Assembly (NCBI GenBank): GCA_030180135.1
Contig: CM058232.1
Coordinates: 62,083,330-62,147,329, forward strand
Direction: 5' to 3'
Length of the DNA stretch: 64,000 nucleotides
Source of the DNA: Orychophragmus violaceus
Lineage: Eukaryota; Streptophyta; Magnoliopsida; Brassicales; Brassicaceae
Made by a program: the position numbers and the translations under genes. The notes under the pieces were generated by a model. The model did no database searches and was not told the origin of the DNA. It saw nothing but the letters and a program-made list of their open reading frames with translations. Positions 57,732 through 64,000 of this stretch are shown in pieces (the first letter of the stretch is position 1; every line of letters starts with the position of its first letter).

Positions 57732-57806
57732 GTTTTTAGTCCTAATGATGTTGTGTTTCAGGATATTAAGACAAGTAAGTTGATTGGGAAAGGTGTGACA
57801 AAGGAT
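57732..57806 (+). pseudogene. Continuation of Copia-B8 after Copia-A3
   Basis: It begins with the second GTTTT and reads SPNDVVFQDIKTSKLIGKGVTKD, then breaks off into an inverted LTR fragment. Confidence 0.88.
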
Positions 57807-57870
57807 GGAGTATGAGGAAAAAGCTTTCCCAAGTCTGTATTTTTCTTATTGATATTACAATGAATATATC
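57807..57870 (-). repeat. Inverted Copia-B LTR fragment
   Basis: It is the reverse complement of an internal LTR piece (compare 48588-48650, and 62348-62411 in direct orientation). It forms part of the loop between the inverted B8 and B9 arms. Confidence 0.75.
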
Positions 57871-57906
57871 ATGACTGCATCTCCCGAAAACCTCTTAAGA
57901 ACATTC

Positions 57907-58775
57907 CTATAGAACAAAGTATTTAGATTCAGAAGAGGGGTTGGTGTCTTCAATCATGTAGAGCTCATCCTTTGTCACACCTTTCCCAATCAACTTACTT
58001 GTCTTAACATCCTGAAACACAACATCATTAGGACTAAAAACAACATTGCAATTTAGACCAGTGGCTATTCTTTTCACAGATACTAAGTTAGATGTGAAAC
58101 TAGGAATAAAGAAAGCTTTGGATTCTTTATCAAACAATTTCAGATTTCCTATGCCTTGAATTGGGATCTTATCACCATTTGCAATCACTACACATCCTAA
58201 AGCTGGTTTAACATTTTCTATCAACTTAGGGTCACTGATCATATGATGAGAGGCTACCGAATCAATAATCAAAGGTCTGATTTTATTTGAAGCAAAGAGT
58301 GAAGTACCAAGAACCATACCAGAGTTTTCCATGAGGGCTTTGATGAGAGCCTCAAGGTCTGACCTTCTTACCACATCACTCTGGCCAGTCACGGCTGGAG
58401 CTTGATGGACCACCATTGCTCTTCCTTCTTCACATTGCTGCATTGAAGAAGAGCCTGGTCCAGCTGCACCATAAGAGTATTTTGCCCTTTGATCTTTAAA
58501 CCGGTTGTTGTGAGATGAGGGTCTGAGGTTTGGGTGAAGGCCCCAGCATCTATCCTTCAAATGCCCACTCTTCTTGTAAAAATCACACATCAAGACTCCT
58601 CTCTTGTAACCTCCATAGTTCTGCCTCTCCTCAGCCTTATACATCACTTTGTTGGCGGTTACCAGCTCACCTTTGCCTTTGAACAGCCCAAACGAGCCTT
58701 GCACTTTCTGAATTTGTCCACACACATCATCCAAGTCAGGTAAAGAGTCTGTCCTTAGAATGTGCTTAATCTACC
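57907..58775 (-). pseudogene. Copia-B9 gag-protease fragment, inverted relative to B8
   Basis: The minus strand is open for 275 codons from DDVCGQIQKVQGSFGLF to DTNPSSESK, and the homology extends right to 58775 (HILRTDSLPDL). It carries a knuckle CDFYKKSGHLKDRC (second Cys changed to Tyr) and LIIDSVASHHMI (the protease DSG changed to DSV). It is about 96-99% identical by eye to Copia-B8 at 49587-50321 plus 57737-57806. Its other end is cut at 58775 by the gypsy element Gypsy-R; CTACC (58771-58775) is the predicted target duplication. Confidence 0.88.
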
Positions 58776-59615
58776 TGATGTGATCATGGGATGCTTGGAA
58801 CCTGAGGAGATTGAGCAGCTTGAACCAGAGGAGTATGGAGCTGAGAAGCAGCTTGTAGCTGAGGAGAATGGAGCTAAGGAGCAGCTTGAACCAGAGGAGA
58901 AAGGAGAGCAAGGATCATAAGCTTTGCACATACCAATTGGACCAATGACCAGAGCTAAGGCAAAGCAATTCAAGCAAGCCTTCTACACCCTTCTACACCA
59001 CGTCCAAGGGCAACTTGAGTGTGCTAATCCAGCCACCTTGGTTGTGATTCAAGCCACTTAAGTCATCAGTAATGGAGGTGTGTGGACTTGTACTCTTTTT
59101 CCCTCCTCTTGGTTTTGTCCCAATGGGTTTTCCAAGAGAGGTTTTTTAATGAGGCAAGCCCACATGCTATTATTACCTTTGCCCATTACTGATCCATAAG
59201 GCCCATAACCTATTTTAAAGTTGGATTTCGAAATTCTAAGTGTTTAATTAGTCCCTGTGTTATTTCCTAGGTGTATTAATTGTTGTTCATGCAGCCTTGT
59301 TGCATTTTTCCATTTAAAACACTTTGTAGTCATTTCTGAACTTTTATCAAACTTCTTTTTATCAAAACTTTTCGAGATTGTTTGATCTGAATGGTGTGTA
59401 ATATCCATTCATCTTTGATTCTTCTTTTGGTATTTCATCTCCTAGAAGATCAGAGTTTGAAAGTCTTGAAGTGATTCCGCAGCTTCAAGAAGTCTCTTTC
59501 AATCCACTGTTCTAAACTCTATAATCTGTCCATCAATTCTGTTCTTCATCCATCAAACAACCAGACTCACAAAGTGCATTCAAGGGCAAGGATCTTCTCC
59601 ATTAAGATCACATCA
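58776..59615 (+). repeat. 5' LTR of Gypsy-R, containing the end of pol
   Basis: It starts TGATGTGATC and ends GATCACATCA, a perfect 10-bp inverted pair. The first 290 bp are coding-like (see the pol tail entry), so in this family pol extends into the 3' LTR. After the stop come a TTTTTAATGAGGCAAG stretch and AT-rich DNA. Confidence 0.85.
58785..59061 (+). pseudogene. Pol C-terminal tail encoded in the Gypsy-R LTR
   Basis: In frame it reads repeated EQLEPEE / EKQLVAEENGA / KEQLEPEEKG units (58803-58905), a TAA at 58918, then GPMTRAKAKQFKQAFYTLL and a final TAA at 59059. GPxTRAxAKxF is the usual end of plant chromovirus integrase/pol. In a 5' LTR this copy is not expressed as pol; it mirrors what the 3' LTR carries. 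The TAA at 58918 would cut the motif off if it is also present in the 3' LTR. Confidence 0.7.
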
Positions 59616-59617
59616 TG

Positions 59618-59630
59618 TGGTATCAGAGCC
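59618..59630 (+). other. tRNA-iMet primer binding site of Gypsy-R
   Basis: TGGTATCAGAGCC two bases after the LTR end. Confidence 0.88.
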
Positions 59631-60127
59631 ACTTTGTGAAAGATTGTGTCTTTTCATCTCTCTACTGATCTGAATCTTTTGTTTATGTCTGATTTGTTAG
59701 TTCTAGGGTTTGTTCTTGTTAAATCTCTAATCTATAACTTGTTAGGACTGAGTATTACTTGCATATCATCAAGGAATTGTTCTAATTTCGAAATTGACTC
59801 TTGGGCTTCTTATCTGATCAGTTAGGTTTTTAAAGTTTCCTGTTTTCTGCAGTTTACCCTGTTTCAGATTGTTGTTGTCTATTTAATGATTGCTGAGAGT
59901 TTAATTTCGAAATCCAATACCCATAAAGTATCATCTGTTGTTAAACTATTTTTGTGCAAGAAGAATACTCAAGTTGTATCAATTTTCGTGGCTGAACTCA
60001 TACTTGTGTCTGTTAGAGTTCCCTGCAACAGATTTGTGTTGAACTCATTGTTTCTGTAAAAACTGATATGTTTCCTTGTGTCAAAGAACTCCTTACTTGT
60101 TCTGTGATTTCTTTGTGGACAGGAAAC
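59631..60127 (+). other. Leader of Gypsy-R
   Basis: T-rich untranslated DNA between primer site and gag. It ends in TTTCTTTGTGGACAGGAAACATGG, where ACAG could be a splice acceptor. No gene. Confidence 0.6.
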
Positions 60128-62222
60128 ATGGTGAACACTGATGATCAGGAAGAACACAGCCGTGTCAGAGAAAATAAAGCCTTGGTTGAAGCAGTCACTG
60201 CAAATTTGGCTAAGATGTTGAATGAGAGTCTTGCAGCGTTTAGGGAAGAGCTTCATATCTCTGGAACATATAAATCAAAGAAGGAACACAGCCAACAACC
60301 AGAGAATGATGCAACAGCAAGCTATTATAGCCATTCATCCAATTCAAATCACCGCAGAAGGAGAAGGCGTGATCAGGAAGAAAGAACTCCATCTAAAGAT
60401 CCTTTAGCAGGCTTGAAGATTAAGATTCCTACTTTCCTTGGAACTAATGACCCTGAAGAGTACCTGGAGTGGGAAAAGAAGATTGAACTTGTGATCAATT
60501 GCAGAGAATACACTTCTGAAAGCAAAGTGAAGGTTGCACCAACAAAATTCAAAGAGTATGCTCTGAGTTGGTGGGATCAATTGGTTACTGCTAGGAGACG
60601 TGCATGAGATTATCCAGTGGATTCCTGGACACAAATGAAGACAATTATGAGAAAGAGGTTCGTTCCCAACCACTACCACAGAGAGCTGCACAATAAACTG
60701 AGAAACTGTATTCAAGGGAGCAAAACTGTAGAAGAATATTATAAGGAGCTGGAAACCTTGATGCTCAAAGCTGATATTCAAGAGGATACTGAAGCTACAA
60801 TGTCCAGATTCATGGGAGGCCTCAACAGAGACATCTTGGACAGGCTGGAGACTCAACATTATGTGGAGTTAGAGGAGTTGTTGCACAAGGCAGTCATGTT
60901 TGAAAAGAAACTCAAAAGGAAGATTTCTAGGCCAAGTTATGTTTCTGGAAAACCTAACTATAACAAGGAAGAGAAGTCTGGATTCAGCAGAGACTACAAG
61001 CCTTTTCCAAAGGTTAAAAGTGAGGAGCATGATCCAAAAGGAAAGGCTAAGGTGACTTCTACAAGGACCAGGGAGATCAAGTGCTTCAAATGTCAAGGGT
61101 TTGGTCATTACTCTAATGAATGCACCAACAATAAGATCATGATTATTAGAGACAATGGTGAGGTTGAATCAGAAGAAGAGCAATCAGAATCTGAACCATT
61201 GGAAGTTGAATTGGAAATGGCAGCCAAAGGAGAACTACTGGTCACTAGAAGATCTTTGAATGTGCAAGCCAAGACTGAAGGAAATGAACAAAGAGAGAAC
61301 TTGTTTCACACTCGGTGCATTGTACAAGAGAAAGTATTTAGTCTCATCATTGATGGAGGTAGTTGCACCAATGTAGCCAGTGGATCAATGGTTAAGAAGC
61401 TTGGGCTACAAGTGATGAAGCGTCCTAAGCCTTATAAACTTCAGTGGCTGAATGATGAAGGAGAACTTGAAGTAGACAGCCAAGTGTTGGTTCCTTTGTC
61501 TATTGGAAAATATGAAGATGAGGTTCTTTGTGATGTGCTACCAATGGATACAAGCCATATACTACTTGGGAGACCATGGCAATCTGATAGGAAAGCAACT
61601 CATGATGGCTACACCAATCGCCATTCCTTTGAGTTCAAGGGCAGAAGGAAAATCTTGGTATATTTAACTCCTAGTGAAGTGCATCAAGATCAGATTAGCA
61701 TGAAGAAAAGCAAAGCTCAGTCATCCAAAGCTCAATAAGCCCCTGCCACTAAACAAACAAACAACCTCATGCTTCAGAAACCAAAGGGAAGTTATACTAC
61801 AACTTTGCTTCTTGTTTTTAAAGGTTGTTATATGAACTTAACTGCCCCAAAGCAGGCTGTGCCTAGCGAGATTGAATTACTTTTGCAGGAGTTCCAGGAT
61901 GTATTCCTTGAGGAAAATCCAGAAGGTTTACCTCCCATTAGAGAAGTTGAGCATCAAATAGACTTCATCCCAGGAGCCTCCTTACCAAACAGACCTGCAT
62001 ACAGAACTAATCCAGTGGAGACCAAAGAACTAGAGAAGCAAGTCACTGAGCTTATGGAGAAAGGTCATATCCGTGAGAGCATGAGTCCCAGTGCTGTTCC
62101 TGTACTATTGGTGCCAAAGAAAGATGGTAGCTGGAGGATGTGTGTAGATTGCAGAGCCATCAACAACATAATAGTGAAGTATCGCCACCCTATACCTAGA
62201 TTAGATGATATGTTAGATGAAT
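60128..62222 (+). pseudogene. Gypsy-R gag-protease-RT, two in-frame stops, cut by Copia-B10
   Basis: One frame runs from the ATG at 60128 (MVNTDDQEEHSR) to the B10 junction with only a TGA at about 60605 and a TAA at about 61736. Gag core: PLAGLKIKIPTFLGTNDPEEY (about residues 93-113) and YALSWWDQL. Zinc knuckle: CFKCQGFGHYSNEC (61083-61124). Protease: LIIDGGSCTNVASGSMV (61345-61395), the DGG-type site common in plant chromoviruses. RT start: FQDVFLEENPEGLPPIREV, PVLLVPKKDGSWRMCVDCRAIN and HPIPRLDDMLDEL, then the insertion. The catalytic YxDD part is not in the window. The two stops make this copy non-functional as read. Confidence 0.88.
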
Positions 62223-62778
62223 TGTTAGAATATGAGATTTAGAGTGAGAAAATAAGGTAGAATGGTGAAGAATGTAAGAATATTAGAATTGGAGAGTTAT
62301 CTGAGAGATTTAGCAAGAGAGAAAGGAAGAAGAAGAATTACACAAGAGTAATATGAGGAAAAAGGTTTCCCAAGTCGGTATTTTTCTTATTGATATTACA
62401 ATGAATATATAGACAAAAAATAACTCAATTTCGTGGCTACTACTTTCAAATTCAAACTCTAATGACAAAGTAATTCTAAAGACACCTTTGGACAAAAGGG
62501 TGAAGCAAGTAGGGAAGGGAATCTCCATTTGAATTTGAATCTTGTCTCCTGGTACTGTTCATCTGTGGAGTCAAGCTTCTAGAAGATCTTTGACTTGGTT
62601 AATGGTAATTTATCCTTTTACCACTTAACCATAAGATTAAACTCTCTCCCTTTTACTTATTTACCTCTTCTTCTTCTGATCAGATCAAAGGACTTCACAT
62701 TGATCTGAATACTTAAGGTGTTCATCTCAATACTCAATACATTGATCATATTGCATACTTTGGATCTTCTTCTCAATA
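62223..62778 (-). repeat. 3' LTR of Copia-B10
   Basis: On the minus strand TATTGAGAAGAAG to CATATTCTAACA, 556 bp, about 97% identical by eye to the B8 LTR. It has an extra TTCAAA unit near 62530. Confidence 0.9.
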
Positions 62779-62789
62779 CTCCCCCTAAA
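62779..62789 (-). other. Polypurine tract of Copia-B10
   Basis: The minus strand reads TTTAGGGGGAG next to the LTR start, the plus-strand primer position. Confidence 0.75.
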
Positions 62790-62881
62790 TCTTGAATTCA
62801 AGAGTTGAATCAAGCTTGGAATGACAATGGAGATCCACCTCATTAAAAACCTTTATGAAGAAAACCACTTGGGATAAAACT

Positions 62882-64000
62882 TCATGAAGGGAAAAAGAGT
62901 GTAGACTCCATAGTTTTAGAGGATTCGAGAAGCTCCATGAGTCCAAGCTTAGTGTGAATGGACTCACACACCTTCAAACTAGCTGCCTTGGTGAACACAT
63001 CAGCTAAATGTTCTTCACTCCTTGTAAAGCAAGGCAACACAAATCCTTGCACAATCATCTGCCTCACTTTGTGAGAATCCACTTCTATGTGCTTGGTCCT
63101 TTCATGGAAGACTGAATTTGAAGCAATGTGAATGGCTGCTTGGTTATCACAATGCATGGTGATTGGTTTTGAAGTCTCAATCCCCAAATCCACAAGAAGA
63201 GCTTTGATCCACGCCAATTCTGTTGCTAGCTTCCTCATTGCTCTATATTCAGCTTCAGCACTTGAACATGACACTATCTTCTGCTTCTTGCTCTTCCAAG
63301 TAACAAGGTTGCCTCCAATAAATGTGCAATATCCAGTAGTAGACCTCCTGTCCACTCTATCTCCTGCCCAATCAGCATCACAATACCCAACTATCTCTGT
63401 GCTTTGATTGCAACCCATCCAAATGCCTTGACCAGGAGCACCACTTAGGTATCTAAGTATCCTTTCAACCATGTTCCAATGATGCATCTTGGGTGCTTGC
63501 ATATGCTGGCTTACTTGGTTCACTGCATAACACAAATTAGGTCTGGTTATGGTTAAATAAATGAGCTTACCAACCATCCTTCTATACTGAGTAATGTCCT
63601 CAAATGGTCTATCGTCAAGCTCCCCCTCTCTTATGACTTTGTAGCCTTCCTCAAGAGGTGTCTTAGCCGATTTTGCTCCTATCTTTCCTGCTTCAGATAA
63701 CAAATCAAGTGTGTACTTCCTTTGAGATAAGAAGAGTCCATCATTAGATCGACAAACTTCTATCCCAAGGAAGTACTTTAGAGTAGCAAGGTCTTTAATA
63801 TCAAAAATAGATTTGAGATAAGCCTTAGTGTCTTGTATACCTGACTTGTTACTCCCTGATATGATAATGTCATCAACATAAACAAGGATGACAATGATTC
63901 CTTCCTGATCCTGAAGAGTGAACAAGGTGTGATCTCCTTCAGACCTCTTGAATCCTCTTTGCATAAGTGTTGAGCTCAGTTTATGATACCAAGCTCTAGG
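62882..64000 (-). CDS. Copia-B10 reverse transcriptase/RNase H, open to the window edge
   Basis: The frame is open from the edge (PRAWYHKLSSTLMQRGF) to a TGA at 62882. It reads LVYVDDIIISGSNKSGI (intact YVDD), KYFLGIEVCRSNDGLFLSQRK, the RNase H stretch YCDADWAGDRVDRRSTTGY, SCSSAEAEYRAM and HCDNQAAIHIASNSVFHER, then the LADVFTKAAS tail and SLFFPS-like end. The catalytic residues that B1, B3 and B6 have lost are kept here. With the young LTR, this makes it the best candidate in the window for an active Copia-B copy. Its gag and integrase are outside the window. Confidence 0.9.
   Translation of the reverse strand, partial: PRAWYHKLSSTLMQRGFKRSEGDHTLFTLQDQEGIIVILVYVDDIIISGSNKSGIQDTKAYLKSIFDIKDLATLKYFLGIEVCRSNDGLFLSQRKYTLDLLSEAGKIGAKSAKTPLEEGYKVIREGELDDRPFEDITQYRRMVGKLIYLTITRPNLCYAVNQVSQHMQAPKMHHWNMVERILRYLSGAPGQGIWMGCNQSTEIVGYCDADWAGDRVDRRSTTGYCTFIGGNLVTWKSKKQKIVSCSSAEAEYRAMRKLATELAWIKALLVDLGIETSKPITMHCDNQAAIHIASNSVFHERTKHIEVDSHKVRQMIVQGFVLPCFTRSEEHLADVFTKAASLKVCESIHTKLGLMELLESSKTMESTLFFPS

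Larger units (their letters stand above)
58776..62222 (+). mobile_element. Gypsy-R: chromovirus-like Ty3/gypsy element, 5' part
   Basis: An 840-bp 5' LTR, tRNA-iMet primer site, leader, gag-protease and the start of RT are present. RT is cut at 62222 by Copia-B10. The rest lies right of the window. It was inserted into Copia-B9. Confidence 0.85.
62223..64000 (-). mobile_element. Copia-B10: minus-strand young Copia element, 3' part
   Basis: On the minus strand an open RT/RNase H frame is followed by a purine tract and a 3' LTR whose end lies against Gypsy-R RT at 62222. The 5' part continues beyond the window. TGAAT (62218-62222) is the predicted target duplication. Confidence 0.88.

Overview
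The window looks like repeat-dense plant nuclear DNA, most likely a pericentromeric or otherwise heterochromatic block from a Brassicaceae species. The reasons are an Athila-like Ty3/gypsy element, Copia and gypsy primer sites that match tRNA-iMet or the Athila-type GGCGCC site, CACTA ends of the plant type CACTACAAGAAA, an L1-type LINE, and captured fragments of plant genes (ACT-domain-repeat ACR, NAC, EXO70). I see no convincing intact host gene, no rRNA or tRNA gene, no CRISPR array and no bacterial operon. Element names used here (Copia-A1, Copia-B3 and so on) are my own labels.

Layout. (1) 1-10228 is the right half of a four-layer nest. Copia-A1 (+, 1-3095) sits inside Copia-A2 (-, 3096-8212). 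Copia-A2 sits inside a gypsy element (-, 8213-10228), and the gypsy sits in older DNA holding an OB-fold gene fragment and a CACTA end. The left halves lie outside the window. (2) 11707-15115 is a complete non-autonomous CACTA with a 3-bp GTA duplication, carrying ACR-like and NAC-like exons. It abuts an old Copia remnant (15117-16947). (3) 16948-20740 is AT-rich with a degraded OB-fold gene. (4) 20751-22383 is a 5'-truncated LINE with a 10-bp target duplication. (5) 23180-25300 holds an EXO70 pseudogene and another gene fragment. (6) 25977-33566 is a young Athila-like element (1.18-kb LTRs, TTTTC duplication) that has lost pol. It sits inside a non-coding LTR-like element X, which reaches about 37106. 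(7) 37107-50321 is a cluster of one Copia family (Copia-B) whose LTRs run TATTGA...CTAACA, with nested, solo, inverted and recombined copies. (8) 50322-57731 is Copia-A3, a complete 7.4-kb insertion (GTTTT duplication, LTRs differing at 4 of 638 positions) with a ruined pol. (9) 57732-64000 holds an inverted Copia-B piece, a gypsy element (58776-62222) and a minus-strand Copia-B copy with an open pol frame.

How the parts relate. Two kinds of young element here lack their own enzymes: Copia-A1/A3 and the Athila-like element. They must have been moved in trans. Copia-A2, a relative of A1/A3, keeps an open gag-protease-integrase-RT frame up to its insertion break and is the kind of helper they would need. 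Short palindromes with a CGATCG or CGACCG core occur in clusters in Copia-A2, Copia-A3 and the Athila-like element, mostly in leaders and LTRs. Copia-B8 and B9 form a nearly identical inverted repeat that Copia-A3 later split, a plausible former hairpin-siRNA locus. All ages, homologies and lineage names come from reading the sequence by eye.
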